Shown piece after piece: positions 1 through 5,623 of a stretch of DNA of 6,499 nucleotides; positions within the stretch are counted from its first letter, which is position 1; each line of letters starts with the position of its first letter. The stretch covers positions 1 to 6,499 of the forward strand of contig DASSIS010000047.1 in NCBI GenBank assembly GCA_035691665.1. The letters run 5' to 3'. Made by a program: the position numbers and the translations under genes. The stretch is from DASUBN01 sp035691665 (GTDB lineage: Bacteria; Pseudomonadota; Gammaproteobacteria; Natronospirales; REEB76). The notes below the pieces were generated by a model. It was not told where the DNA came from and searched no databases. It saw nothing but the letters and a program-made list of their open reading frames with translations.

Positions 1-19
1 AGCGCCACTTGCTCCATCC

Positions 20-35
20 CCGCGCGGATGCGCGG
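20..35. repeat. Short GC-only inverted repeat upstream of nadK
   Basis: CCGCGC (20-25) and GCGCGG (30-35) are perfect 6-bp complementary arms around the 4-base loop GGAT, about 30 bases before the nadK start. It could be an operator, the end of an upstream transcript's hairpin, or chance in GC-rich DNA. It has no T-tract, so it does not look like an intrinsic terminator, and it does not resemble a CIRCE element. No good promoter or Shine-Dalgarno sequence is visible between it and nadK. Confidence 0.2.
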
Positions 36-65
36 CTGTCCGCAACATGCTAACGTGCGGGCCTT

Positions 66-962
66 ATGAGCCCCCGCTTCGCCACCGTCGGCCTCATGGG
101 CCGCGAATCCGACCCGCAAGTCGCCCAGGTGGCGGGCAGCCTCGTCTCCATGCTCACCGCAGCCAAGGTCACGGTGCTGATGGACGAGGCCCTGGGACCC
201 CACCTGCCCTCCGCCAAAGCCGTGCCGCGCCCGGAACTCGCCGCCAAGGCGGACCTCATCGTGGTGGTGGGCGGCGACGGCACCCTGCTCAAGGCCGCTC
301 ACGCCATCGCCGCACGCCCCGTGCCCCTCGTGGGCGTGAACCTCGGGCGCCTGGGCTTCCTCGCCGACATCACCCCCGAGCGCCTGCAGGACGACATGGC
401 GGCCATGCTCAAGGGCGACTACACCAGCGAAGAACGGCTGCTGCTGGATTCCTGCGTGCAGCGCAGCGCCGGCGCCCAGGACTGCACGCCGGCCTTGAAC
501 GATGTGGTGGTGCAGAAATCCGACGGCGGCCGCCTCATAGAATTCGAGACCCACGTGGACGGCCACTTCGTCTGCGCCCACCGGGCCGACGGCATCGTGG
601 TGGCGACCCCCACGGGTTCCACCGCCTACGCCCTCTCCGGCGGCGGACCCATCCTGCACCCGGCCATGGACGCGGTGCTGCTGGTGCCCATCTGCCCCCA
701 CAGCCTGGGAGATCGGCCCATCGTGGTGGCCGGCGGCAGCCAGATCGAGATCCTGCTCACCCACGGCCACGGCGGCCGCGCCCAGGTGAGCTGGGACGGC
801 CAGCGCACCGAGTCCCTCGCCGTAGGCGAACGCGTGCAGGTGAAGCGCGCGGAGCGGCGGATCACCTTCATCCATCCCCGCGGCTACGATTACTATAGGA
901 TCCTGCGCACCAAGCTCCATTGGGGTCGGACCAAGCACGGCAGCGGAGAGCCGCATCCTTAA
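66..962 (+). CDS. nadK: NAD kinase (ATP-NAD kinase, PpnK family)
   Basis: Cytoplasmic NAD kinase phosphorylates NAD to NADP and so supplies the cell's NADP(H) pool. The 298-residue length is normal for the proteobacterial enzyme. Visible family motifs in order are the nucleotide-binding GGDGT at residues 69-73, VNLGRLGFLAD at 91-101, the conserved ND pair at 145-146, the long glycine-rich stretch RADGIVVATPTGSTAYALS at about 173-191 followed by GGPILHP, PICPHSLGDRP at 208-218, and a late DGQ at 244-246. The start is ATG at 66. An in-frame TAA at 51-53 with no other start codon after it leaves no upstream alternative. A clear Shine-Dalgarno sequence is lacking. The stop lies 3 bases before recN, so the two genes are probably co-transcribed. 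In related genomes hrcA usually lies just upstream, outside this window. Confidence 0.97.
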   Translation: MSPRFATVGLMGRESDPQVAQVAGSLVSMLTAAKVTVLMDEALGPHLPSAKAVPRPELAAKADLIVVVGGDGTLLKAAHAIAARPVPLVGVNLGRLGFLADITPERLQDDMAAMLKGDYTSEERLLLDSCVQRSAGAQDCTPALNDVVVQKSDGGRLIEFETHVDGHFVCAHRADGIVVATPTGSTAYALSGGGPILHPAMDAVLLVPICPHSLGDRPIVVAGGSQIEILLTHGHGGRAQVSWDGQRTESLAVGERVQVKRAERRITFIHPRGYDYYRILRTKLHWGRTKHGSGEPHP

Positions 963-965
963 TCC

Positions 966-2639
966 ATGCTCACCCACATACTGATCCGCGACTTCGCCAT
1001 CATCGATAGCCTGGAGCTGGAGTTCAAAGCCGGCATGACCGTGCTCACCGGCGAGACCGGCGCTGGCAAGTCCATCCTGGTGGACGCGCTCGGCCTCGTG
1101 CTGGGGGACCGCGCCGAAGCGGGCGTGGTGCGCCACGGCGCCGAGAAGGCGGAGGTGGGGGCGGAGTTCGACCTCAAGGATTCCCCCGAGGCCCTCGCCT
1201 GGCTCGAGGAGAACGACCTCGCCGAAGACGGCGCCTGCATCCTGCGCCGGGTGGTGGGCGGCGACGGCCGCTCCCGCTCCCAGATCAACGGCCGCAGCGT
1301 GCCGCTCCAATCACTGAAAGAGATCGGCGAGCTACTGCTGGACATCCACGGCCAGCACGAACACCAATCCCTGATGCGCCCCACGGCCCAGATGGCTCTG
1401 CTGGACGGTTACGGCGACCACGGTGCCCTCCTCACCCGCCTCGCCAAGCTGCACGGCGACTGGAAAGCTGCCCACGACAGGCTCACGGCCCTGCGCACCG
1501 CTGCCGGCGACCGGGACAAGCGCCTGGAGATGCTGCGCTTCCAGGTGGGGGAGCTCGAGGCCCTGAAACTCAAGGCCGGCGAAGTGCAGGCGATAGACGC
1601 GGAGCACAAGCGTCTCGCCCACGGCGGCAAGCTCCTGGAGACCGCCCAGGCGGCGCTCGATGCGCTATATGAAGCCGAGGAAGACTCCGCCCACCAGCGG
1701 GTGAGCCGCACCCTCGCCTCCCTCGACGCTCAGTCGGAACTGGAGCCCAAGTTCAAGGGGTTGCGGGACATGCTCGCCGGCGCCCAGGTGCAGCTCGCCG
1801 AGACCGCCGATGGCCTGCGGGACTACCTCGCGGACATGGATCTCGATCCCAAGCGCCTCGAATGGCTGGAGAGCCGCCTCGCCGCCATCCACGACGTGGC
1901 CCGTAAGCACCGCATCGAGCCCGAGGCCCTGCTCACGCATCTCGAAGCGCTGCAGACCGAGCTCAAGCAACTGGAGAACTCCGAGATCACCCTGCAGGAA
2001 CTGGAAGCGGAGCTGGCCAAGCTCAAGGCCGCCTACAAGAAGGCCGCCGAGGAACTACACGCCAAGCGCGAGAAGACTGCCGTGGACCTCGGCAAGAAAG
2101 TCACCGCCGCCATGCAGGAGCTCGGCATGGCCGGCGGCAAGTTCGAGATCGCCGTGACCGTGCCGGACGCGGAGCGCTTCACCGCCAAGGGCATCGACCA
2201 GGTGGAGTTCACGGTCACCGCCAACAAGGGCCAGCCCCTGAAAGCTCTCGCCAAGGTGGCCTCCGGCGGCGAACTCTCCCGCATCTCGCTCGCCATCCAG
2301 GTGATCGCCGCCCAGGCAGCGGCCATCCCCTCCATGGTCTTCGACGAAGTGGACGCCGGCATCGGCGGCGGCACCGCCGAGATCGTGGGCCGGCGCCTGA
2401 GGGACCTGGCCGCCAAGCGCCAGGTGCTCTGCGTGACCCATCTGCCCCAGGTGGCCTCCCAGGGACATCAGCACTTCCGGGTGCTGAAGGAGACCCAGGG
2501 CAACAGCACCCTCACCCGCATCGAATCCCTGGACAAGAAGAGCCAGGTGGAAGAACTGGCGCGGATGCTGGGCGGCGTCGAGATCACCGAGACCACCCGC
2601 AAGCATGCGCGGGAGATGATCTCCCGGGTCACCAACTGA
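966..2639 (+). CDS. recN: DNA repair protein RecN (SMC-like ATPase)
   Basis: RecN is an SMC-like ATPase that acts early in recombinational repair of double-strand breaks, helping hold or bridge broken DNA before RecA-dependent repair. The 557 residues match the family length of about 550-560. The Walker A motif GETGAGKS is at residues 29-36 and HGQHEHQ is at 128-134. A helical, charged coiled-coil middle runs from about 150 to 375 (for example LQTELKQLENSEITLQELE from 329). The ABC signature SGGELSR is at 433-439, Walker B MVFDEVD at 457-463, the D-loop at AGIGGG, and the H-loop VTHLPQVA at 490-497, so both ATPase halves look intact. The start ATG is 3 bases after the nadK stop. A weak GGAGAG at 945-950 is poorly spaced, so translation is probably coupled to nadK. 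No CTGT-N8-ACAG LexA box is visible near its start or upstream of nadK. Confidence 0.97.
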   Translation: MLTHILIRDFAIIDSLELEFKAGMTVLTGETGAGKSILVDALGLVLGDRAEAGVVRHGAEKAEVGAEFDLKDSPEALAWLEENDLAEDGACILRRVVGGDGRSRSQINGRSVPLQSLKEIGELLLDIHGQHEHQSLMRPTAQMALLDGYGDHGALLTRLAKLHGDWKAAHDRLTALRTAAGDRDKRLEMLRFQVGELEALKLKAGEVQAIDAEHKRLAHGGKLLETAQAALDALYEAEEDSAHQRVSRTLASLDAQSELEPKFKGLRDMLAGAQVQLAETADGLRDYLADMDLDPKRLEWLESRLAAIHDVARKHRIEPEALLTHLEALQTELKQLENSEITLQELEAELAKLKAAYKKAAEELHAKREKTAVDLGKKVTAAMQELGMAGGKFEIAVTVPDAERFTAKGIDQVEFTVTANKGQPLKALAKVASGGELSRISLAIQVIAAQAAAIPSMVFDEVDAGIGGGTAEIVGRRLRDLAAKRQVLCVTHLPQVASQGHQHFRVLKETQGNSTLTRIESLDKKSQVEELARMLGGVEITETTRKHAREMISRVTN

Positions 2640-2652
2640 TCTCGTAAAGCAG

Positions 2653-2784
2653 AGCCCCAAAAGCGTCGCGAGCGCAGCTAGAGCGAGGCGTGGGAGGCGA
2701 GCAACCGGAGTGTGCTCTTATGCACATGAGGATTGCGAGCCGGACCACAACGAAGCTATAGCAAGCACAGCAGCTTTTGGGGTT
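2653..2784. repeat. Structured intergenic element with terminal inverted repeats, between convergent genes
   Basis: The element is bounded by CCCCAAAAGC (2655-2664) and GCTTTTGGGG (2773-2782), perfect 10-bp complementary arms. The stem can extend by a G-U and an A-U pair to 2653/2784. Inside, GCAACC (2701-2706) can pair with GGATTGC (2730-2736) with one bulged A, topped by TGTGC (2711-2715) pairing with GCACA (2722-2726) around a 6-base loop. GTGG (2690-2693) can also pair with CCAC (2745-2748). The whole can therefore fold as one long imperfect hairpin. It fills the gap between the ends of recN and the fur-lipoprotein unit and may end transcription from both sides. The plus-strand right arm is followed by TTATTGCAGTTTT. 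No convincing gene lies in it. Its style resembles intergenic repeats I recall from proteobacterial genomes, but that is unverified memory. It could also be a small RNA or a MITE-like element. Confidence 0.6.
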
Positions 2785-2794
2785 ATTGCAGTTT

Positions 2795-3424
2795 TCAGGG
2801 CATGCAGGGTGCGAGCAGGCTCTGCACCGCCGTACGTATGGCCTTATCCGAATCTGCCCAGTGCTGCAGGTCGTCGTCGGTGATGCCGATCTCCACTGTA
2901 CGGCCTGCGATATTGTGATGGCGGATGCACTCGGCGCCATGGGCCGAGGCCGGGCACTCCACGAAGAACCCGCCTTCGGCGTCCTTGTCCAGCAGCGGCG
3001 GCTCCACCAGGAACCAGCCTTGCTCGGGAGCGGACACCAGTACCGGTTGTTCTGTGGTTGAGCGCGCCGGGTCGATCCAGGCGTCCACCTTCTCGAGCCC
3101 GCCGGTCCCCGGCGACACCGCGCCCCGATGGGCGGCGGCGTACTTGCGCAGCGCCGCCGCGATGGGGTCCGAGAGGTAGGGGGTGAAGCTCAGCCGCGCC
3201 TCGTGGGAGGTGTACCCCGGCAGCGAGAAAGACAACTTCACCGAGGTCTCGGTGCGGCTCAGCAGGCCTGCCCGCGAATATTGCTGATGCGATAGGGTGG
3301 CAGGGTCGATGCATTGGCTGCCGTCCTGGCCGTACTCCAAGGCATTGTTGGCACAGGCGGCCAGACACAGCGTCAGCAGCAGCGTAGCGGTCCGGAACGG
3401 CGACGGGGAAAGAAGCAGGGTCAC
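2795..3424 (-). CDS. Putative lipoprotein of unknown function, translationally coupled to fur
   Basis: I do not recognise the family. The 209-residue product begins with a hydrophobic signal segment (residues 11-23) ending in the lipobox LAAC, with Cys24 as the predicted lipidation site. It is therefore probably a membrane-anchored periplasmic lipoprotein. Residue 25 is Ala, not Asp, which under the Lol +2 rule favours the outer membrane. The mature part is soluble-looking and contains four more cysteines (38, 157, 166, 207) that could form disulfides. Its C-terminal third, from GGFFVECP at about 151, is acidic (ITDDDLQHWADSD at 181-193). The GTG start at 3424-3422 lies within GTGA shared with the fur stop, a 4-base overlap typical of translational coupling. 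The signal peptide at exactly this start supports both the gene and the start. The stop sits about 10 bases from the structured intergenic element. A role in metal or iron homeostasis would be only a guess from its position. Confidence 0.8.
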   Translation of the reverse strand: MTLLLSPSPFRTATLLLTLCLAACANNALEYGQDGSQCIDPATLSHQQYSRAGLLSRTETSVKLSFSLPGYTSHEARLSFTPYLSDPIAAALRKYAAAHRGAVSPGTGGLEKVDAWIDPARSTTEQPVLVSAPEQGWFLVEPPLLDKDAEGGFFVECPASAHGAECIRHHNIAGRTVEIGITDDDLQHWADSDKAIRTAVQSLLAPCMP

Positions 3425-3855
3425 TTCATGGACTTGCGGCAGCTGGAACAGACCCCGTAGATGTAAAGAGAGTGATCCGTCATCTCATAACCCTTGGCGC
3501 TGGCGATCTTCTTCTGGCGCGCCTCGATCTCGGCATCCACGAACTCGTCCACCCGGCCGCACTTCACGCAGAGGATGTGGTCGTGGTGGGTCCCCTGGTT
3601 CAGCTCGAACACCGAATGCCCGCCCTCGAAATGGTGGCGGCTCACGAGGCCGGCGGTCTCGAACTGGGTCAGCACCCTGTAGACCGTGGCCAGGCCGATG
3701 TCCTCCCCGGACTCCAGGAGGGCCTTGTACATGTCCTCAGCGCTGATGTGGCGCGGGTTGCTGCGCTCCAGGATCTCCAGGATCTTGAGCCGCGGCAGCG
3801 TGACCTTGAGGCCCGCGTTGCGGAGTTCCTGGCTTTCGGCGGGGGCTTGGGGCAC
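3421..3855 (-). CDS. fur: Ferric uptake regulator Fur
   Basis: Fur is a dimeric metal-dependent DNA-binding repressor that shuts off iron-acquisition genes when Fe(II) is plentiful. The 144-residue protein has an N-terminal winged helix containing LKVTLPRLKILEIL (16-29), ISAEDMYKAL (37-46) and the recognition segment GLATVYRVLTQFE (54-66). The metal-binding part follows: HHFEGGHSVFE (74-84) with His74, His75, Glu77, His80 and Glu84, then HHDHILCVKCG (90-100) with His90, His91, Asp92, His93, Cys96 and Cys99. The second pair is CSSC (136-139). The CxxC pairs fit a structural zinc site. The GTG start at 3855 is preceded by GAGAAG at 3866-3861 on the minus strand, spaced 5 bases, and gives the normal family length. 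It is divergent from bamE and overlaps the downstream lipoprotein gene by 4 bases. I see no obvious Fur box in its promoter, so autoregulation is not supported here. The histidine and cysteine set suits Fur better than Zur, though the two cannot be fully separated by eye. Confidence 0.95.
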   Translation of the reverse strand: MPQAPAESQELRNAGLKVTLPRLKILEILERSNPRHISAEDMYKALLESGEDIGLATVYRVLTQFETAGLVSRHHFEGGHSVFELNQGTHHDHILCVKCGRVDEFVDAEIEARQKKIASAKGYEMTDHSLYIYGVCSSCRKSMK

Positions 3856-3884
3856 GCGCGCTTCTCGTGGAGAGGGCTGTCAGG

Positions 3885-3890
3885 TATTAT
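3885..3890 (+). promoter_or_regulatory. Putative -10 element of bamE
   Basis: TATTAT (5 of 6 matches to TATAAT) on the plus strand lies 36 bases before the bamE ATG. It physically overlaps the fur -10 candidate on the other strand. The -35 region is poor: TTCTCG at 3862-3867 is at 17-base spacing and has 3 of 6 matches. It is the only AT-rich -10-like hexamer in the fur-bamE gap, which is the main reason to propose it. Confidence 0.35.
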
Positions 3891-3891
3891 G
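3886..3891 (-). promoter_or_regulatory. Putative -10 element of fur
   Basis: On the minus strand CATAAT (5 of 6 matches to TATAAT) lies about 30 bases before the fur GTG. A weak -35-like TTGCGT (plus coordinates 3908-3913) is 16 bases upstream. A TTGACG sequence is also present but only 7 bases from the -10, too close to pair with it. Transcription would start near 3879, giving a leader of about 23 bases that includes the GAGAAG ribosome site. Confidence 0.4.
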
Positions 3892-3926
3892 CGCTACCCG
3901 TCAAGCAACGCAATAACGACTCCCCC

Positions 3927-4328
3927 ATGCCTCGTCTCCTGCTGCTCGCGCTCCTCTCCTTGGGCCTCACGGCGTGCTTCAAGCCCGAGATCCGCCAGGG
4001 CAACTTCCTGGAACAGGACAAGATCGCCGCGCTGAAAATGGGCATGACCCGTCAGCAGGTGGTATTCATCATGGGACGCCCCATGATCCAGGACCCCTTC
4101 CATCAGGACCGTTGGGACTACGTGCGCTGGGTGAACCCGAACGACGGCAGCCCCATCGAGAACTGGCGCGTGACGGTGTTCTTCAAGGACAACCAGCTGG
4201 CGCGCATCGACCAGCCGCCGCCCTTGAACCAAGGCACCAAGCTGCAGCTGCCCAGCATCGACGACCTCACTCCGCTGCCCCAGCCCGGCCAGAACGGACA
4301 GGGCGGTGGCGGGCCGTCCGGTAATTAA
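3927..4328 (+). CDS. bamE: Outer membrane protein assembly factor BamE (SmpA/OmlA lipoprotein)
   Basis: BamE is a periplasm-facing lipoprotein of the BAM complex, which folds beta-barrel proteins into the outer membrane by stabilising the BamA-BamD interaction. The start at 3927 gives a canonical lipoprotein signal peptide: MPRLLLLALLSLGLTAC, with lipobox LTAC and Cys17. An in-frame GTG at 3867 would add 20 residues before this signal and is unlikely. Family motifs are QGN (24-26), the helix MGMTRQQVVFIMGRP (38-52), DRWDYV (61-66) and FFKDN (85-89). The protein is 133 residues, with a proline/glycine-rich low-complexity tail from about 117 that is probably disordered. The ATG has no clear Shine-Dalgarno sequence. 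It is divergent from fur and convergent with rnfH: its TAA ends at 4328 and the rnfH stop begins at 4329, with no spacer. Confidence 0.95.
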   Translation: MPRLLLLALLSLGLTACFKPEIRQGNFLEQDKIAALKMGMTRQQVVFIMGRPMIQDPFHQDRWDYVRWVNPNDGSPIENWRVTVFFKDNQLARIDQPPPLNQGTKLQLPSIDDLTPLPQPGQNGQGGGGPSGN

Positions 4329-4622
4329 TCACTTCGACTTCTTGCCCGCTGCACGCCTACGGCGTGCCTCTTTCGGATCCGCGGTAAGCGGCCGCAGTAT
4401 CTCCACCCGGTCACCCTCCTCCAGCACCTGCGCTGCGTCCACGCGCTTGCCGGAGATGCCGAGCGGGTGGCTCGCGTCCGAGAGCTCCGGGAAGCGATGC
4501 GCAAGACCGGACTGGCGCACGGCGTCGAGCGCCGTGGTCCCCGCCGCCACCGTCAGCGCCACCACCGCCTGCACGTCAGGGCGCGCGTAGCAGACCTCCA
4601 CGTGGATGCTCTCACTTGCCAT
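4329..4622 (-). CDS. rnfH: RnfH family ubiquitin-like protein (UPF0125)
   Basis: This is a small beta-grasp protein of the UPF0125/RnfH family, with a ThiS/MoaD-like fold but without the C-terminal diglycine. Its molecular role is unsettled. The name comes from occurrence in some rnf electron-transport operons, but no rnf gene is visible here. The 97 residues show the family's opening IHVEVCYA (6-13), the central LGISGKRVD (54-62) and the hallmark EGDRVEILRPL plus DPKEARRRRA (69-91), ending in a lysine/arginine-rich tail. The ATG at 4622 overlaps the end of ratA by 11 bases in another frame, implying translational coupling. Its stop abuts the bamE stop directly. Part of its 3' coding sequence doubles as a hairpin oriented to terminate bamE. 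Confidence 0.93.
   Translation of the reverse strand: MASESIHVEVCYARPDVQAVVALTVAAGTTALDAVRQSGLAHRFPELSDASHPLGISGKRVDAAQVLEEGDRVEILRPLTADPKEARRRRAAGKKSK
4351..4373 (+). terminator. Probable intrinsic terminator of bamE, inside the rnfH 3' end
   Basis: GCACGCC (4351-4357) and GGCGTGC (4361-4367) form a perfect 7-bp GC-rich stem with the 3-base loop TAC, followed by CTCTTT on the plus strand. It lies 22 bases beyond the bamE stop and within the antisense coding region for the basic C-terminal tail of RnfH. The T-run is short, so efficiency is uncertain. On the minus strand no T-run follows, so it is oriented for bamE. Confidence 0.5.
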
Positions 4623-5046
4623 GCACCGCCGCCGCCCGGCGGATGAAGGCGTCCACCAGGGAATTGCAGATCTCGTGGAACACCGGCCCTGCCATGAGGT
4701 CCAGCATCCCGCTCTTGAACTCGAACTCCATGTCTAACACCACCTTGGAACCCTCGTGGTCCAGGTCCACGAACTGCCAGCGGCCTTCCAGATGCTTGAA
4801 GGGACCGTCCACCAGGGTGATGGTGATGGCCTGCCCCGCCTGCAGCCGGTTGAGGGTGGTGAAGGTCTTGTGGAAACCGCCCCGGGCCAGCTCCAGGCTG
4901 GCGCGCATCTCCTCGGCGCCGTGCTCGAGCACCTTGGCGCTGCGGCACCAGGGCAGGAATTCTGGATAGCGCTCCACGTCGTTCACCAGCGCGTACATAG
5001 CGGCGGCGGGATAAGGAACGAGTGCATTCTTGTTCACTTTTCGCAT
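4612..5046 (-). CDS. ratA: RatA / COQ10-like START-domain protein
   Basis: This is a 144-residue SRPBCC (polyketide cyclase/dehydrase, START-like) protein. The family includes mitochondrial Coq10, which binds ubiquinone and supports respiration. E. coli RatA was reported as a toxin that blocks association of ribosomal subunits. Recognisable parts are ALVPYPAAAMYALVNDVERYPEFLPWC (8-34, split: ALVPYPAAAMYALV then NDVERYPEFLPWC), DGPFKHLEGRWQF (80-92), LDMEFEFKSGML (104-115) and the C-terminal helix from about 120. I chose ATG at 5046 because family members begin just before this region. Longer in-frame starts (5091, 5175) would add a non-homologous extension, and the longest would run through the smpB start. 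No Shine-Dalgarno sequence precedes 5046. A weak -10-like CAGAAT (5058-5053, minus) lies 6 bases before it. The gene overlaps rnfH by 11 bases and is divergent from smpB. Confidence 0.92.
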   Translation of the reverse strand: MRKVNKNALVPYPAAAMYALVNDVERYPEFLPWCRSAKVLEHGAEEMRASLELARGGFHKTFTTLNRLQAGQAITITLVDGPFKHLEGRWQFVDLDHEGSKVVLDMEFEFKSGMLDLMAGPVFHEICNSLVDAFIRRAAAVHGK

Positions 5047-5101
5047 ATGGCAATTCTGAGGTAAGCCGCCGGGCCGTACAACCTTGGGCATATCCAGCCT
5101 A

Positions 5102-5107
5102 TATAAT
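5102..5107 (+). promoter_or_regulatory. -10 element of smpB (perfect TATAAT)
   Basis: This is a perfect TATAAT hexamer whose last base is only 6 bases before the smpB ATG at 5114. With usual spacing, transcription would begin at or next to the A of the start codon. No convincing -35 hexamer is seen at 16-18 bases, and there is no TGn extension. A perfect -10 in such GC-rich DNA is still unlikely to be chance. There is no Shine-Dalgarno sequence between it and the start. Confidence 0.55.
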
Positions 5108-5113
5108 GCGAAC

Positions 5114-5599
5114 ATGGCTAAGAAAGACAAAGACGACGCCAAGAAGAGCGGCCAATCCACCATCGCCCTGAACAAGCGCGCCCGCTTCGACTACTTCATC
5201 GAAGACCGCTTCGAGGCCGGCATCGCGCTCGAGGGCTGGGAAGTGAAGAGCCTCAGGGCCGGCAAGTGCCAGATCGCCGAGAGCTACGTGATCATCAAGG
5301 ACGAAGAGGCCTACCTCCTCGGCGCCACCATCAGCCCGCTCATCACGGCCTCTACCCACGTGCATCCGGACCCCACCCGCACCCGCAAGCTGCTGCTGCA
5401 CCGGGAGGAATTGGCGCGGCTCATCGGCGCCGTGGAACGCAAGGGCTACACCCTCGTGCCCACCGCCATGTACTGGAGTAAGGGCCGGGCCAAGGTCGAG
5501 GTGGGCCTCGCCAAGGGCAAGCAGCTCCACGACAAGCGCGCCACCGAGAAGGAACGCGACTGGCAGCGCCAGAAAGGCCGCCTGACCCGTTCCCACTGA
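5114..5599 (+). CDS. smpB: SsrA-binding protein SmpB (tmRNA partner in trans-translation)
   Basis: SmpB binds tmRNA (SsrA) and carries it into the A site of ribosomes stalled on broken mRNAs, so that the nascent peptide is tagged and the ribosome released. The 161-residue length is normal. A lysine-rich start leads into the OB-fold core: TIALNKRARFDYFIEDRFEAG (split: TIALNKRARFDYF, IEDRFEAG) at 16-36, LEGWEVKSLRAGK (39-51), HPDPTRTRKLLLHREEL (84-100) and GYTLVPTAMYW (111-121). The C-terminal tail GKQLHDKRATEKERDWQRQK (135-154) is the part that lies in the mRNA channel in this family. The ATG at 5114 matches the family N-terminus. An in-frame TTG at 5084 would extend it across the TATAAT and is unlikely. 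The next gene follows after 24 bases with no terminator visible. The ssrA gene is not in this window. Confidence 0.97.
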   Translation: MAKKDKDDAKKSGQSTIALNKRARFDYFIEDRFEAGIALEGWEVKSLRAGKCQIAESYVIIKDEEAYLLGATISPLITASTHVHPDPTRTRKLLLHREELARLIGAVERKGYTLVPTAMYWSKGRAKVEVGLAKGKQLHDKRATEKERDWQRQKGRLTRSH

Positions 5600-5623
5600 C
5601 GGCGCGATCCCGCGAGGTACACC

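Noticed and set aside
1..17. Possible start of a divergent upstream gene (minus-strand ATG at 17, reading MEQVA)
   Set aside because: Only 17 bases are available, there is no clear ribosome site, and the residues do not match the start of HrcA that synteny would predict.
36..52. CTGT...-like half of a LexA box upstream of nadK-recN
   Set aside because: CTGT is present but the matching ACAG at 8-base spacing is absent, so SOS control is not supported.
47..898. 283-residue frame overlapping nadK in another frame
   Set aside because: It is rich in Arg, Pro and Gly with no recognisable fold, a typical GC-rich shadow of nadK.
2055..2660. 201-residue minus-strand frame antisense to recN
   Set aside because: It is a shadow of the strongly conserved recN frame, with low-complexity His/Gly/Leu composition and no motif.
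2629..2940. 103-residue minus-strand frame crossing the intergenic element
   Set aside because: It runs through the inverted-repeat element and into the lipoprotein gene in a different frame. It has no ribosome site or domain and is best explained as the element being incidentally open.
2844..3368. 174-residue minus-strand frame inside the lipoprotein gene
   Set aside because: It is Arg/Gly/Pro-rich, while the overlapping frame has a signal peptide, lipobox and coupling to fur.
3867..3926. Upstream GTG start for bamE
   Set aside because: It would place 20 residues before a perfect lipoprotein signal peptide, and would start upstream of the proposed promoter.
4295..4320. Inverted repeat CGGAC / GTCCG at the bamE 3' end as an rnfH terminator
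   Set aside because: The stem is only 5 bp with a 16-base loop and no real T-run on the minus strand, too weak to call.
5047..5175. N-terminally extended RatA (starts at 5091 or 5175)
   Set aside because: The extension has no family similarity, and the longest form would overlap the smpB start and its TATAAT. The conserved RatA N-terminus begins at 5046.
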